41,040 nucleotides of DNA, from assembly GCA_018335295.1 (NCBI GenBank), contig JAGXKI010000010.1, positions 16,298 to 57,337 on the forward strand, written 5' to 3'. Origin of the DNA: a bacterium. GTDB lineage: Bacteria > Acidobacteriota > Aminicenantia > Aminicenantales > Aminicenantaceae. Below are positions 18,825 to 28,229 of this stretch, piece after piece (position 1 is the stretch's first letter; each line of letters starts with the position of its first letter). Below the pieces are notes generated by a model that saw only the letters and a program-made list of their open reading frames with translations, did not search any database and was not told where the DNA came from. Both the position numbers and the translations under genes were made by a program.

Positions 18825-19445
18825 ATGGAAAAAGTTCAGATGTACAACCCAACTGGAAAAAAAATAAAGGATATCAATGCCCCCAAGGAGGTTCTTTCCT
18901 ATCCCTACAAGCAGCATCTGATTTATGAAGCTCTGGTGAATTTTCAGACCAATCAGAGGAGAGGAACAGCCTCAACCAAGGCCAGAGGGGAGGTCCGAGG
19001 AGGAGGACAAAAACCTTGGAGACAAAAAGGCACTGGAAGAGCCAGAACTGGAAGTATTCGCTCCCCCATATTTAAGGGGGGAGGGATTACTTTTGGTCCC
19101 AAACCCAAGGATTATTCTTACAGAATCCCCAAGAAAGCTAAACGGAACGCTTTGAAGTCAGCTTTATCCAAGAAATTTGCAGATAAAAATCTGTTTGTTG
19201 TGGATAAATTGACATTGGATAAGCCCAAAACCAAAAACGGGATTAAAATTTTGGAGGCTTTAAAGGTAGAGTCAGCTTTAATTGTGGATACTCATGAGAA
19301 CAAAAATCTCTTCCTATCCTTAAGAAATGTTCCTAAGGTTAAAACCATTGATTACAATCAACTCAATTTGTATGATGTTTTACGATATAAGTGGCTGATT
19401 TTGAGTGAGAATGCTTTTGGTTTATTGATGGAGAAATTGAAATGA
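18825..19445 (+). CDS. rplD: Ribosomal protein L4
   Basis: L4 lines the nascent-peptide tunnel and in some bacteria represses its own operon. The 206-residue protein has the extended loop with RRGTASTKARGEVRGGGQKP followed by WRQKGTGRARTGSIRSP, typical of L4, and a C-terminal Rossmann-like globular part ending [12 protein letters not shown]. The start follows the rplC stop by two bases and the end overlaps rplW by four (ATGA), indicating coupled translation. Confidence 0.99.
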   Translation: MEKVQMYNPTGKKIKDINAPKEVLSYPYKQHLIYEALVNFQTNQRRGTASTKARGEVRGGGQKPWRQKGTGRARTGSIRSPIFKGGGITFGPKPKDYSYRIPKKAKRNALKSALSKKFADKNLFVVDKLTLDKPKTKNGIKILEALKVESALIVDTHENKNLFLSLRNVPKVKTIDYNQLNLYDVLRYKWLILSENAFGLLMEKLK

Positions 19446-19738
19446 GTAGAGATCAATATCAAACCATTTTAAGGCCTATGATCACAGAAAAAAGCACCTG
19501 GCTGAAGGAAAAAAATAGGGAAATGTGTTTTGAAGTAGATCCCCGAGCCAATAAATTAGAGATCAAGGAAGCCGTGGAACGTTTGTTCCAGGTAAAAGTG
19601 GATCGGGTACGTACCGTGAAGAAAAGAGGAAAAAGGAGAAGAGTGGGACGCAGCGAAGGATGGACTAAGAATTGGGTTAAAGCCTACGTAAAACTCAAAG
19701 AAGGCGAAAAAATGGTTGAATACTTTGAGGCGGTGTAA
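19442..19738 (+). CDS. rplW: Ribosomal protein L23
   Basis: L23 sits at the tunnel exit and is the docking site for trigger factor and SRP. The 98-residue product has the family start [20 protein letters not shown] and the conserved segment [23 protein letters not shown] followed by a basic loop [19 protein letters not shown]. Length is standard. It starts with the ATGA overlap to rplD, and rplB begins two bases after its stop. Confidence 0.99.
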   Translation: MSRDQYQTILRPMITEKSTWLKEKNREMCFEVDPRANKLEIKEAVERLFQVKVDRVRTVKKRGKRRRVGRSEGWTKNWVKAYVKLKEGEKMVEYFEAV

Positions 19739-19740
19739 AA

Positions 19741-20568
19741 ATGGGAATAAAGACTTACAGACCTACGACATCAAGCCTGCGGCAGAGGTCTGCATTAGAT
19801 TTTGAAGAAATAAACACAGACAATCCATACAAACCTTTGGTCAAACCTCTAAAAAAATTTGGGGGGAGAAATTCCCGGGGCCATATCAGTATCCGTTATC
19901 ATGGTGGTGGGCACAAAAGACAGTACCGAATGATAGATTTCCAACGGGATAAATTTGATATACCTGGAGAAGTGGAAACTATTGAATATGATCCCAATCG
20001 TTCAGCATTCATTTCTTTAGTGAAATATAAAGACGGAGAAAGGCGTTATATCTTGACTCCCAAAAAATTAAATATAGGGGAAAGAGTGGTTTCTTCCAAT
20101 AATCAAGTAGATATTCTTCCTGGTAATTCCATGCCCCTTCGGTACATTCCAGTGGGGACTCTTGTGCATAATGTAGAATTGAGAAAGGGAAAAGGAGGGC
20201 AGATGGCTAAGTCAGCAGGAGCGGGAGCACAGATCTTGGCTAAAGAAGGAAAATATGCGCATGTTCGCCTTCCTTCATCGGAAATTAGATTTGTTCATCT
20301 CGATTGCAGAGCTACCATTGGAAGAGTCAGCAATGTGAACCATCAGAATATTATGGGAGGAAAAGCAGGACGGAGTCGTTGGAAGAGAAGAAGGCCCCAT
20401 GTTCGAGGTTCAGCCATGAATCCCATTGATCATCCTCATGGCGGTGGTGAAGGAAGAGCCAAAGGAGGACGGAATCCTGTGTCTCCTTGGGGAAAGCCGA
20501 CCAAAGGATACAAAACAAGAAAGAATAAGCGAACTCAACCCTACATTGTAAGAAGAAGGAGTAAATAA
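19741..20568 (+). CDS. rplB: Ribosomal protein L2
   Basis: L2 is needed for subunit joining and peptidyl transfer. The 275-residue protein has [42 protein letters not shown], and the highly conserved C-terminal [21 protein letters not shown] containing the functional His. The final basic tail [18 protein letters not shown] is typical. It begins two bases after the rplW stop and ends two bases before rpsS. Confidence 0.99.
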   Translation: MGIKTYRPTTSSLRQRSALDFEEINTDNPYKPLVKPLKKFGGRNSRGHISIRYHGGGHKRQYRMIDFQRDKFDIPGEVETIEYDPNRSAFISLVKYKDGERRYILTPKKLNIGERVVSSNNQVDILPGNSMPLRYIPVGTLVHNVELRKGKGGQMAKSAGAGAQILAKEGKYAHVRLPSSEIRFVHLDCRATIGRVSNVNHQNIMGGKAGRSRWKRRRPHVRGSAMNPIDHPHGGGEGRAKGGRNPVSPWGKPTKGYKTRKNKRTQPYIVRRRSK

Positions 20569-20570
20569 TC

Positions 20571-20864
20571 ATGGGCAGGTCTTTGAAAAAGGGTCCGTAT
20601 ATAGAAGAGAAACTTCTGAGAAAAGTTGAATCTGTGGGCAAAGCGACGAAAGGGAAGAAACAAGTGATAAAGACCTGGTCACGCCGGTCTATGGTGATAC
20701 CAGAAATGGTAGGTCTAACTATCGCTGTCCATAATGGAAGAAAATTTATCCCCGTTTTTATAACTGAAAACATGGTGGGGCACAAATTAGGAGAATTTGC
20801 TCCCACTCGAACATTTAAAGGTCATACAACGAAAACAGCTCGAACGATAAGGATAAGAAAATAA
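20571..20864 (+). CDS. rpsS: Ribosomal protein S19
   Basis: S19 binds 16S rRNA in the 30S head with S13 near the A-site finger. The 97-residue protein has [43 protein letters not shown] and [19 protein letters not shown], all family signatures. Length is normal. It is packed between rplB and rplV with gaps of two and one bases, the standard S10-cluster order. Confidence 0.99.
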   Translation: MGRSLKKGPYIEEKLLRKVESVGKATKGKKQVIKTWSRRSMVIPEMVGLTIAVHNGRKFIPVFITENMVGHKLGEFAPTRTFKGHTTKTARTIRIRK

Positions 20865-20865
20865 A

Positions 20866-21228
20866 ATGAAGGAACAAAACTATTTATCCAAAGCTTCGGC
20901 TAAGTACGTAAGGGTTTCACCTAGGAAATGTCGTTTAGTTGCCGACCTGATAAGGGAACGGTATGTGGGCGAAGCTTTGACCATTCTCAACTTTTCCAAA
21001 AGAAAGAGAGCCAGTTCCATTGTAGAGAAAGCTCTCCGTTCTGCCATCGCCAACGCTCAACAAAAGAAATCCGATGTGGATGTAGATAACCTGTTTGTTT
21101 CCAAAATATTTGTCGATGAAGGCCCCCAAATGAAAAGGTTCCGGGCTGCCCCTATGGGACGAGCTGTTCGAATTTTAAAAAGAACCAGTCATGTCAATAT
21201 TTATTTAGAAGAGAAGAAAGGGAGTTAA
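20866..21228 (+). CDS. rplV: Ribosomal protein L22
   Basis: L22 contributes the long beta-hairpin that narrows the exit tunnel beside L4. The 120-residue protein has AKYVRVSPRKCRLVADLIRER at the start, the helical core ALRSAIANAQQKKSDVDVDNL, and the hairpin DEGPQMKRFRAAPMGRAVRILKRTSHVNI. No deletion is visible in the hairpin segment associated with macrolide resistance. It lies one base after rpsS and three before rpsC. Confidence 0.99.
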   Translation: MKEQNYLSKASAKYVRVSPRKCRLVADLIRERYVGEALTILNFSKRKRASSIVEKALRSAIANAQQKKSDVDVDNLFVSKIFVDEGPQMKRFRAAPMGRAVRILKRTSHVNIYLEEKKGS

Positions 21229-21231
21229 AAA

Positions 21232-21900
21232 GTGGGACAAAAGACTCATCCTCATGGTTTTAGATTGGGATTTAACAAACAATGGAGTTCTCGTTGGTTT
21301 TCTAAAGGAGACGAATACAGCCAACTGATTCACGAAGACTTGAAGATGAAAAAGATGATAAAGGAAAGGTATCGTCATGCAGGTATATCTGAAGTGGCCG
21401 TCGAAAGAGTCGGACCCAAAATACGAGTTCTCATATTCACTGCTCGACCCGGGATTGTGATTGGTCGGGGTGGAAAAGAAATTGAAAATCTCAAAAAAAG
21501 TGTGCAAGAAGTAGCAGATAAGGAAATCTTTATCGATATACGGGAAGTGGATAAACCTGAATTGGATGCTTTACTGGTAGCAGAGGGAATTGCGGTCCAG
21601 TTGGAAAAAAGAATTTCTTACCGGAGAGCCATGAGGAGATCGGTGGATATGTCCTTGAAGATGGGAGCAAAGGGTGTCAAAGTGATGTGTTCAGGAAGAC
21701 TAGGAGGTATTGAGATAGCTCGAACCGAATGGTATTTAAGAGGACAGCTTCCTCTTCAAACTTTAAGAGCGGATATAGATTACGGATTTACCGAGGCTTT
21801 TACCAATTATGGACAAATAGGTGTGAAAGTTTGGATATATAGAGGGGATGTGGATAAAGCCAAAATGACTTCTCAAACTACAGAGGTGGAGGAGGTTTAA
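21232..21900 (+). CDS. rpsC: Ribosomal protein S3
   Basis: S3 forms part of the mRNA entry channel and its helicase. The 222-residue protein starts at GTG 21232 ([20 protein letters not shown]). It has a KH domain with [18 protein letters not shown] (about 79-97) and the C-terminal domain containing [21 protein letters not shown]. The ending [12 protein letters not shown] is a short acidic tail. Three bases separate it from rplV and two from rplP. Confidence 0.99.
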   Translation: MGQKTHPHGFRLGFNKQWSSRWFSKGDEYSQLIHEDLKMKKMIKERYRHAGISEVAVERVGPKIRVLIFTARPGIVIGRGGKEIENLKKSVQEVADKEIFIDIREVDKPELDALLVAEGIAVQLEKRISYRRAMRRSVDMSLKMGAKGVKVMCSGRLGGIEIARTEWYLRGQLPLQTLRADIDYGFTEAFTNYGQIGVKVWIYRGDVDKAKMTSQTTEVEEV

Positions 21901-21902
21901 CC

Positions 21903-22325
21903 ATGTTAATGCCCGGCAAAGTTAAATACCGCAAACTCCAGAGAGGTCGTATGAAAGGGACCGCCCAAAGAGGAGCCAGCCTGGAGCATGGAGAATACGG
22001 AATACAAGCCTTGGAACCGCACTGGCTTACAGCGAGGCAGATTGAAGCCGGACGTATCACCATAACCCGATGTGTGAAAAGGAAAGGCAAACTTTGGGTC
22101 AGAGTGTTTCCATGGAAGCCAGTGAGCAAAAAGCCTACTGAAGTGAGGATGGGAAAAGGAAAGGGAGAACCCGAATTCTGGGTGGATGTGGTGAAACCTG
22201 GCAGAGTGATTTATGAATTAGAAGGAGTGACCATCAGTGAAGCCAAGGAAGCTATGAGACGGGCAGCTCATAAACTCCCTATTAAAACAAGATTTATTTC
22301 TCGAGAAGGCAGGAGTCTTAAATGA
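21903..22325 (+). CDS. rplP: Ribosomal protein L16
   Basis: L16 helps position tRNA in the A site of the large subunit. The 140-residue protein has [19 protein letters not shown], then [55 protein letters not shown], and the C-terminal [17 protein letters not shown]. These match the family closely and the length is normal. It overlaps rpmC by four bases (ATGA). Confidence 0.99.
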   Translation: MLMPGKVKYRKLQRGRMKGTAQRGASLEHGEYGIQALEPHWLTARQIEAGRITITRCVKRKGKLWVRVFPWKPVSKKPTEVRMGKGKGEPEFWVDVVKPGRVIYELEGVTISEAKEAMRRAAHKLPIKTRFISREGRSLK

Positions 22326-22516
22326 AAGCCAGAGAATTTCGAGAGAAGTCCAAGGAAGAATTGATCAATCAAGAAGAAGAACTGAAAGATCAACTTTTCA
22401 AGCTGAAGTTTCAGCATTCCTTGGGCCAGTTGGAAAATCCCATGAAACTAAAAAATATAAAGCGGGATATTGCCAAGATAAAGACAATCTTGAAAGAAGA
22501 GAGAGGAATAGGATAA
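22322..22516 (+). CDS. rpmC: Ribosomal protein L29
   Basis: L29 is a small two-helix protein beside L23 at the tunnel exit. The 64-residue product has [57 protein letters not shown] in family order, with the diagnostic LxNPxxxKxxKRDIAxIKT pattern in its second half. It is coupled to rplP through an ATGA overlap, and rpsQ starts one base after its stop. Confidence 0.98.
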   Translation: MKAREFREKSKEELINQEEELKDQLFKLKFQHSLGQLENPMKLKNIKRDIAKIKTILKEERGIG

Positions 22517-22517
22517 G

Positions 22518-22799
22518 ATGGATAAACCTCAGAGAAGGCAGAAGGCCAAAATAGGGACAGTTATTGGAAAAAAAATGAGAAAGACTGTTTCTGTAACGGT
22601 AGAACGTCCGGTCAAGCATCCGTTGTATAAAAAATACCTTCGGAAAAGGAAAAAATTCCTCGCTCATGATGAGTATGAGAAATGCAAAATTGGGGATAAA
22701 GTTAAAATAGTGGAGACGAGACCGTTGAGCAAAAGAAAAAAATGGAGAGTTCAACAAATCGTAGGATTAACCCAAAGCGAGGAGAAAAAAATAAATTGA
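22518..22799 (+). CDS. rpsQ: Ribosomal protein S17
   Basis: S17 is an early 16S rRNA binder with an OB fold. The 93-residue protein shows KIGTVIGKKMRKTVSVTVERPVKHPLYKKYLRKRKKFLAHDE and then KIGDKVKIVETRPLSKRKKWRVQQIV, the standard family core. The tail after GLTQSEEKKIN is slightly extended. A 12-bp gap separates it from rplN, the usual boundary between the S10 and spc clusters, with no room for a promoter of its own. Confidence 0.98.
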   Translation: MDKPQRRQKAKIGTVIGKKMRKTVSVTVERPVKHPLYKKYLRKRKKFLAHDEYEKCKIGDKVKIVETRPLSKRKKWRVQQIVGLTQSEEKKIN

Positions 22800-22811
22800 G
22801 GTTAAAAGGGA

Positions 22812-23180
22812 ATGATACAAGCACAGACAATGCTTAAGGTAGCCGATAACTCTGGAGCACGACGAATTCTTTGCATCGCGCCTTTAGGAGGAGGAGTTGG
22901 GAAAAATGCCTCTCTTGGTGATGTGATTTCAGCTTCAGTGAAAGAAACAGTCCCGGAAAGCAGACTTCCCAAAGGTGAGATGGTCAAAGCAGTGATTGTC
23001 CGGACCAGAAAAGAGAGTCGCCGAAAAGATGGGTCTTATATCCGGTTTGACGATAACGCTGCTGTGATTATCGACAATCTGAATGAGCCGGTAGGGACCA
23101 GAGTTTTTGGTCCAGTGGCCCGGGAATTGAGGGAAAAAAAATTTATGCGAATAGTCTCTCTGGCTCCGGAGGTGTTGTGA
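22812..23180 (+). CDS. rplN: Ribosomal protein L14
   Basis: L14 sits at the subunit interface and binds the silencing factor RsfS in many bacteria. The 122-residue protein has [54 protein letters not shown] and [20 protein letters not shown], matching the family throughout. It opens the spc block, and its stop codon TGA shares one base with the rplX ATG. Confidence 0.99.
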   Translation: MIQAQTMLKVADNSGARRILCIAPLGGGVGKNASLGDVISASVKETVPESRLPKGEMVKAVIVRTRKESRRKDGSYIRFDDNAAVIIDNLNEPVGTRVFGPVARELREKKFMRIVSLAPEVL

Positions 23181-23512
23181 TGGGACAGATAAATATTCGC
23201 AAAGATGATTTAGTTATGGTGATCAGTGGAAAGGATAAGGGAAAAACAGGAAAGGTTTTAAAAGTCTTTCCAAACAAGAAAAGAGCTATTGTGGAAAAGG
23301 TTAATTTTGCAAAAGAATTCCTTCGTCAAGATCAAAGTCGAAATGTTCAGGGAGGGATAATGGAAAAGGAAGCTCCCATTCATTTAAGCAACCTGGAACT
23401 TTACTGTTCTCAGTGCGGAAGAGGAGTAAAAGAGAAAAAAGAAAAGTTGGAAGATGGGAACAAAATCAGAATTTGTTCGAAATGCAAAACGAGCTTAGAG
23501 CGCCAGAAATGA
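23180..23512 (+). CDS. rplX: Ribosomal protein L24 with C-terminal zinc-ribbon cysteines
   Basis: L24 is an assembly initiator of the large subunit with a KOW fold. The product (110 residues) has KDDLVMVISGKDKGKTGKVLKVFP and the C-terminal LYCSQCGRGVKEKKEKLEDGNKIRICSKC split by a linker, giving two CxxC pairs that could bind zinc. I chose ATG 23180 because GGAGG (23168-23172) lies seven bases upstream; a GTG at 23177 is also in frame. The ATG shares its A with the rplN stop. Confidence 0.98.
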   Translation: MGQINIRKDDLVMVISGKDKGKTGKVLKVFPNKKRAIVEKVNFAKEFLRQDQSRNVQGGIMEKEAPIHLSNLELYCSQCGRGVKEKKEKLEDGNKIRICSKCKTSLERQK

Positions 23513-23520
23513 GGTGAAAA

Positions 23521-24066
23521 ATGAGTCGGTTATTAGATAGATACAGGAAAGAGATGATTCCCCAACTCCAAAAGGAATTTTCAATAGATAACCCGATGGC
23601 TGTTCCCCGGCTTGATAAAATAGTGATCAACATGGGGGTAGGAGATGCCATTCATAATATTAAAGAATTGGATACAGCCAAAAAAGAATTGAGTCTCATC
23701 ACGGGGCAATGGCCCACTATCAAGCGAGCTAAAAAGTCCATATCCGCTTTCAAACTTCGCAAAGGCCAGGCTATTGCTTGTAGTGTGACATTGAGAAGGA
23801 GTCGAATGTACGAATTTTTGGACCGATTGTTTAATGTGGTGCTTCCCCGGGTGAGAGACTTTAGGGGTTTGAATCCTGGTTCCTTTGATGGGAATGGAAA
23901 TTATACTCTGGGAATGAAGGATCAATTGGTTTTCCCAGAAATTGATTATACAAAAGTAGAAAAGTCACGGGGCATGAATATCACCATTGTCACCACGGCT
24001 CAGGATGATAAACAAGGTTATTCTTTATTAAAAAAACTGGGAATGCCTTTTAGTGAGGAGGCATAA
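23521..24066 (+). CDS. rplE: Ribosomal protein L5
   Basis: L5 binds 5S rRNA and contacts the P-site tRNA. The 181-residue protein has [59 protein letters not shown] split over the middle, and [23 protein letters not shown] near residue 120, then the end [19 protein letters not shown]. The length is normal. A GAGG precedes the start, eight bases after rplX. Confidence 0.99.
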   Translation: MSRLLDRYRKEMIPQLQKEFSIDNPMAVPRLDKIVINMGVGDAIHNIKELDTAKKELSLITGQWPTIKRAKKSISAFKLRKGQAIACSVTLRRSRMYEFLDRLFNVVLPRVRDFRGLNPGSFDGNGNYTLGMKDQLVFPEIDYTKVEKSRGMNITIVTTAQDDKQGYSLLKKLGMPFSEEA

Positions 24067-24075
24067 GGAAGACAA

Positions 24076-24261
24076 ATGGCAAGAAAAGCATCTATGGCAA
24101 AATTGACAAAAAGACCAAAATACAAAACAAGGATAAAAAGGCGATGTCGGATATGCGGTCGGTCCAAAGGATATATCCGAAAGTTCGATATGTGCCGATT
24201 GTGTTTCCGTGACCTGGCTCTGAAAGGTGAAATACCAGGAGTTGTGAAATCTTCGTGGTAA
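24076..24261 (+). CDS. rpsN: Ribosomal protein S14, zinc-binding type Z
   Basis: S14 is a 30S head protein. This is the short 61-residue form with the zinc site C24-x2-C27 ... C40-x2-C43 ([20 protein letters not shown]) and the conserved ending [14 protein letters not shown]. The C+ form contrasts with the roughly 100-residue zinc-free form of E. coli. It lies in its standard place between rplE and rpsH. Confidence 0.99.
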   Translation: MARKASMAKLTKRPKYKTRIKRRCRICGRSKGYIRKFDMCRLCFRDLALKGEIPGVVKSSW

Positions 24262-24280
24262 ATTAAAGGAGAGGATGACC

Positions 24281-24673
24281 ATGACAGACCCGATTGCCGA
24301 TATGTTAACAAGGATAAGAAACGCAAAAAGAGTGAAAAAGAGAGAAGTCAATATCCCCTCATCCCGGATGAAGGTAGAGATAGCCAAAATCATGAAGGAA
24401 GAAGGATACATCAACAATTTCAAAGTAGTCGATGACAACAAACAGGGAATTCTAGATATATATCTCAAATATTCAGAGGACAATGAGAGTGTGATCAAAG
24501 GAATGGAAAAGGTGAGTAAACCGGGTCGCCGTATTTACCGAGATAAAGAGAATATTCCTGAGGTTCTTGGAGGTCTGGGAATTGTGGTGGTTTCCACATC
24601 CCAGGGAATATTCACCGGAGAGAAATGTAGAGAAAAGGGCATTGGAGGCGAGATTCTTTGCTATATCTGGTGA
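24281..24673 (+). CDS. rpsH: Ribosomal protein S8
   Basis: S8 binds helix 21 of 16S rRNA and in E. coli also represses the spc mRNA. The product (130 residues) has [20 protein letters not shown], the middle [31 protein letters not shown] and the C-terminal [13 protein letters not shown]-type strand ending [10 protein letters not shown]. Two in-frame ATGs exist at 24275 and 24281. The second is eight bases from the AGGAG and matches the family N-terminus, so it is preferred. Confidence 0.98.
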   Translation: MTDPIADMLTRIRNAKRVKKREVNIPSSRMKVEIAKIMKEEGYINNFKVVDDNKQGILDIYLKYSEDNESVIKGMEKVSKPGRRIYRDKENIPEVLGGLGIVVVSTSQGIFTGEKCREKGIGGEILCYIW

Positions 24674-24698
24674 ATCCAGAGAGAAAAGGAGTGGAAAA

Positions 24699-25244
24699 AT
24701 GTCAAGAATAGGGAAATTGCCGGTGCCATTACCAGAAGGAGTCAAAGTAAACATTCAAAAAGGTAAGCTTGAATTCGAAGGCCCTAAAGGAAAAATGACC
24801 TCTCCTTTACTCCCGGGGATTAAGGCAGAACAACAAGACAATCAAATTTTATTAAAAAAAGAGGAGGATTCAGCACAGCTCCGTTCTTATCAAGGGTTGT
24901 GTCGGACTTTAGCCTTTAATGCCGTGACAGGAATTACTAAAGGTTTTTCCCAACAGTTGGAGATTGTAGGGGTGGGTTATCGAGCGAAGCTTCAAGATAA
25001 GAAATTGGAGTTAAGTTTGGGATACTCAAGACCCATAGTTTATGATATCCCGGAAGATATAGAAATTGTTGTGGAAAAGCCAACTTTGATTACAGTTAAA
25101 GGCAAAGATAAACAAAGGGTCGGAGAAGTGGCACAGAAAATCCGAAGTTTCCGGAAACCGGAACCTTACAAATTGAAGGGAATCCGGTATGTAGGTGAGC
25201 ATTTGATTAAAAAAGAACGAAAGGCAGGAGTAGGCGGTGTCTAA
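24699..25244 (+). CDS. rplF: Ribosomal protein L6
   Basis: L6 lies near the sarcin-ricin loop. From ATG 24699 the protein is 181 residues, the normal length, beginning MSRIGKLPVPLPEGVKVNIQ and ending with the family motif YKLKGIRYVGEHLIKKERKAG split before GVGGV. The reading frame stays open upstream to 24567, but those 44 codons overlap rpsH and have no L6 homology, so I reject the longer start. AAAGGAG lies upstream at 24686-24691. It overlaps rplR by eight bases. Confidence 0.98.
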   Translation: MSRIGKLPVPLPEGVKVNIQKGKLEFEGPKGKMTSPLLPGIKAEQQDNQILLKKEEDSAQLRSYQGLCRTLAFNAVTGITKGFSQQLEIVGVGYRAKLQDKKLELSLGYSRPIVYDIPEDIEIVVEKPTLITVKGKDKQRVGEVAQKIRSFRKPEPYKLKGIRYVGEHLIKKERKAGVGGV

Positions 25245-25605
25245 AATAAAAGCAAAAAAAGAAAGAAAGGACCGAAAAAGAGGGAGAATTCGGAAAAAGG
25301 TTATGGGCTCTTCCGAAGCGCCCAGAGTATTTGTGTTTAAAAGCAATCGTTACATCTATACCCAGGCTATCGATGATGAACAGGGAGTGGTTTTAACTTC
25401 TGCTTCCACTTTGGAAAAGGAATTTCGAGAAAAAAATCAAAATACAAAAAATACCGAAGCCTCTAAAATATTGGGGCAGCTTTTAGCTCAAAGATTAAAA
25501 CAAAAAAAGATACAAAATGTGGTTTTTGATCGAGGTTATTATTCCTATCATGGAAGGGTGAAAGCCCTCGCCGAATCCATGAGAAAGGAAGGACTTAGCT
25601 TCTAA
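25237..25605 (+). CDS. rplR: Ribosomal protein L18
   Basis: L18 binds 5S rRNA with L5. The 122-residue protein starts at GTG 25237 inside the end of rplF. It has a basic start (KIKAKKERKDRKRGRIRKKV), then PRVFVFKSNRYIYTQAIDDE, and the typical C-terminal VVFDRGYYSYHGRVKALAES. The eight-base overlap is the same length as at rplK-rplA and map-infA and implies translational coupling. Confidence 0.98.
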   Translation: MSKIKAKKERKDRKRGRIRKKVMGSSEAPRVFVFKSNRYIYTQAIDDEQGVVLTSASTLEKEFREKNQNTKNTEASKILGQLLAQRLKQKKIQNVVFDRGYYSYHGRVKALAESMRKEGLSF

Positions 25606-25635
25606 ACCATAAGGATTGGATAAGGAGAGATAAGA

Positions 25636-26145
25636 TTGGCTGACCAAGAACAGGAAAAGGAAGAAGTCGAAGAAAAGGAAATTGAATTAAAAGATCAAGT
25701 CATCTCTATCCGTAGAGTGATGAAGGTGGTTAAGGGAGGAAAAAATTTGAGTTTTTCTGCCCTGGTCGCTGTAGGCAATGAGAATGGATTGGTGGGTATT
25801 GGCAAAGGAAAAGCTCGAGAAGTTCCTCCCGCTATAGCCAAAGGCGTTCAAGCAGCTAAGAAAAATTTGATCCGAGTTCCTCTAAAGGGAACCACAATTC
25901 CTCATTTTATCCATGGAGTTCATGGAGGAGGATCAGTGGTGTTGAGGCCTGCTTCCAAAGGAACAGGAGTGATTGCCGGAGGGGCGGTACGGATCATTAT
26001 GGAATTAGCTGGAATTCAAGACATCTTAACAAAATCACTTCGGAACAATAATCCACTCAGCGTGGCCAATGCCACTATGGAAGCGTTAAAAAATCTTCAA
26101 AATCCTGAAGAAGTTCGCCAAAAAAGAGGGAAATTAGAGGAGTAA
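25636..26145 (+). CDS. rpsE: Ribosomal protein S5
   Basis: S5 lines the mRNA entry channel and contacts S4. The 169-residue protein has the double-stranded-RNA-like N domain with VSIRRV-type strand and [27 protein letters not shown], then [31 protein letters not shown]. The first 20 residues are acidic ([17 protein letters not shown]). Translation starts at TTG 25636 with GGAGAG about seven bases upstream; no ATG exists before the conserved domain. Confidence 0.97.
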   Translation: MADQEQEKEEVEEKEIELKDQVISIRRVMKVVKGGKNLSFSALVAVGNENGLVGIGKGKAREVPPAIAKGVQAAKKNLIRVPLKGTTIPHFIHGVHGGGSVVLRPASKGTGVIAGGAVRIIMELAGIQDILTKSLRNNNPLSVANATMEALKNLQNPEEVRQKRGKLEE

Positions 26146-26146
26146 A

Positions 26147-26404
26147 ATGGCCGTCCAAGAAGAAAAATCAAAAAAGAGAACCCCCAAAATTTCAAAAGAG
26201 AAGAAAAAATCCTCTTCCACCCAGTTAAACATCAAGTTAGTTCGAAGTCTGGTAGGACGACCTCGGAAACATAGAGAAGTAGTTAAAGGGCTGGGGTTAA
26301 AAAAACTCAATTCCGAGGTGACTTTAGAAGATTGTCCCGAGGTGAGAGGAATGATCAATAAAGTTCGCTATCTCATTAAAGTGGAGGCAATGAAGAAAAA
26401 ATGA
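26147..26404 (+). CDS. rpmD: Ribosomal protein L30 with basic N-terminal extension
   Basis: L30 is a small 23S rRNA-binding protein, usually about 60 residues. Here the product is 85 residues. The family core begins near residue 27 ([20 protein letters not shown]) and ends with [13 protein letters not shown]. The first 25 or so residues are rich in Lys, Ser and Glu and have no counterpart in most L30 proteins. The start ATG 26147 follows the rpsE stop by one base; no ATG occurs between it and the core. It overlaps rplO by four bases. Confidence 0.97.
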   Translation: MAVQEEKSKKRTPKISKEKKKSSSTQLNIKLVRSLVGRPRKHREVVKGLGLKKLNSEVTLEDCPEVRGMINKVRYLIKVEAMKKK

Positions 26405-26844
26405 ATCTAGAAAACCTTCGTCCAAACAAGAAATCACGAAAGAACAAGAAACGAGTGGGAAGAGGGGCCGGTTGTGGTTATGATAAAACCTGCGGCCGAG
26501 GAACCAAAGGCCAGAAATCCATTTCTGGATACTCCCGAAAACCCAATTTTGAAGGAGGGCAAATGCCCCTCCAGCGGAGAGTCCCCAAAAGAGGGTTCAC
26601 CAATATTTTTAAAAAAGAATACAGTGAGGTGAATTTGGATCGCTTGAATAAGATACAAAAGGATGAAATCAAAGTGGAAGATTTGGTTGAAGCTGGAATC
26701 CTCAAAAGTCCAAGGAAACGGGTTAAAATTTTGGGGCAGGGCCAACTAAACTCCGCCAAAACAATCCATGCCCATCGAATTTCAAAATCTGCTCAAAAGA
26801 AAGTTGAAGAGTCGGGGGGTAAGGTTATCTTAATCGAGAATTAG
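26401..26844 (+). CDS. rplO: Ribosomal protein L15
   Basis: L15 binds late during large-subunit assembly. The 147-residue protein has [56 protein letters not shown] and the globular C-terminal part with [22 protein letters not shown]. Two cysteines ([13 protein letters not shown]) sit in the Gly-rich loop, where most L15 proteins have none. It overlaps rpmD by ATGA and is followed two bases later by secY. Confidence 0.98.
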   Translation: MNLENLRPNKKSRKNKKRVGRGAGCGYDKTCGRGTKGQKSISGYSRKPNFEGGQMPLQRRVPKRGFTNIFKKEYSEVNLDRLNKIQKDEIKVEDLVEAGILKSPRKRVKILGQGQLNSAKTIHAHRISKSAQKKVEESGGKVILIEN

Positions 26845-26846
26845 AC

Positions 26847-28229
26847 ATGTTTAACATTATTAGAAATATTTTCAGTATTCCAGATTTGAGGAAGAGGATC
26901 ATTTTTACTCTTCTTCTTCTAGCCGTTTTCCGTGTAGGGGCTCAAATTCCCAATCCGGGTATAAGCGGACCCGCTCTGGAAGAATTCTGGGAGATGCAGA
27001 AGGGCACCATTTTAGGGTTTGTGGATCTCTTTTCCGGTCGAAATATGTCCCGAATGACTATTTTTGCTTTGGGGATCATGCCCTATATCAGTGCTTCTAT
27101 CATTCTTCAGCTTCTTCAAGTGGTTTGGCCTTATCTTGAAAGACTCTCTAAAGAAGGAGAGTTGGGAAGGAAAAAAATCACTCAGTATACCCGGTATGGC
27201 ACTCTTATCATCTGCATCATTCAGTCTTCGGGGATCAGTATCTTTTTGGAAAATCTTACCAGTCCGAGTGGATCTCCTATCGTGCCCAATCCAGGTTGGG
27301 GATTTCGGTTTATGACTGTATTGACCCTAACCACAGGAACTATTTTCATTATGTGGCTGGGAGAACAGATTTCAGAACGAGGTATTGGCAATGGAATTTC
27401 TCTCATCATTTTTGCAGGAATTGTTGTCAGTTTGCCTCGAGGGATTCAGAATATTATTTCAAGGGTGAGAACAGGAGATATGGATCCGTTGCGGATGATT
27501 TTTCTTATAATACTGATGCTGGGAGTGGTGGCTTTCATCGTTTTTGTGGAAAGAGGCCAAAGGAGAATCCCTGTTTCTTATGCCAAGAGAGTAATCGGAC
27601 GGAAAATTTATGGGGGGCAGAGCACTCATCTTCCGTTGAGAGTTAACACAGGAGGGGTAATCCCCATTATTTTTGCCGCTTCGGTGATCACTATCCCTTC
27701 CACCGTAGCTCAGTTAATCAAAATTCCCTTTGTTCAAAATCTGGCCCGGCAGTTCGCCCCGGGGATGCCTTTATATATACTGCTTTATGTGGCTGCGATC
27801 ATTTTTTTCACTTATTTTTATGTGTCTATCATTTTCAACCCTGCCGATGTCGCTGATAATTTAAAGAAGTACGGCGGGTTTATTCCAGGGATACGGCCGG
27901 GCAAAAATACAGCTGATTTTATCGACGGAGTTCTTTCTCGAATCACCCTCGTTGGAGCTGTGTATTTAGCTGCTGTCGCTACACTGCCCACGTTTCTTAT
28001 GACCGGGTTTAAAGTTCATACGATTCCTTTGATCGGAGGATTTTTAGAGCGAAATTTACCGACGTGGTTCACTCAAGGAATGAATATAGACTTTTATTTT
28101 GGGGGAACTTCTCTCCTGATTGTGGTTGGTGTGGCCATGGATACACTCCAGCAGATCGAGGCTCAACTGGTAATGCGGCACTATGATGGATTCATGCGCC
28201 GAGGACGTTTGAGAGGAAGAAGAGGATGA
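26847..28229 (+). CDS. secY: Preprotein translocase subunit SecY
   Basis: SecY forms the protein-conducting channel in the inner membrane with SecE (1637-1846). The 460-residue protein has about ten hydrophobic spans. Family marks include LLLAVFRVGAQIPNPG in the first span, the GIMPYISASIILQLL segment, ISERGIGNGISLIIFAGI, and the cytoplasmic loop VERGQRRIPVSYAKRVIG that contacts the ribosome and SecA. The end RHYDGFMRRGRLRGRRG is basic and cytoplasmic. Its place in the spc cluster is standard. It overlaps adk by four bases. Confidence 0.99.
   Translation: MFNIIRNIFSIPDLRKRIIFTLLLLAVFRVGAQIPNPGISGPALEEFWEMQKGTILGFVDLFSGRNMSRMTIFALGIMPYISASIILQLLQVVWPYLERLSKEGELGRKKITQYTRYGTLIICIIQSSGISIFLENLTSPSGSPIVPNPGWGFRFMTVLTLTTGTIFIMWLGEQISERGIGNGISLIIFAGIVVSLPRGIQNIISRVRTGDMDPLRMIFLIILMLGVVAFIVFVERGQRRIPVSYAKRVIGRKIYGGQSTHLPLRVNTGGVIPIIFAASVITIPSTVAQLIKIPFVQNLARQFAPGMPLYILLYVAAIIFFTYFYVSIIFNPADVADNLKKYGGFIPGIRPGKNTADFIDGVLSRITLVGAVYLAAVATLPTFLMTGFKVHTIPLIGGFLERNLPTWFTQGMNIDFYFGGTSLLIVVGVAMDTLQQIEAQLVMRHYDGFMRRGRLRGRRG

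Noticed and set aside
24567-24698. Upstream 44-codon extension of rplF
   Set aside because: It overlaps rpsH and lacks L6 homology; ATG 24699 has an upstream AAAGGAG and gives the normal length.
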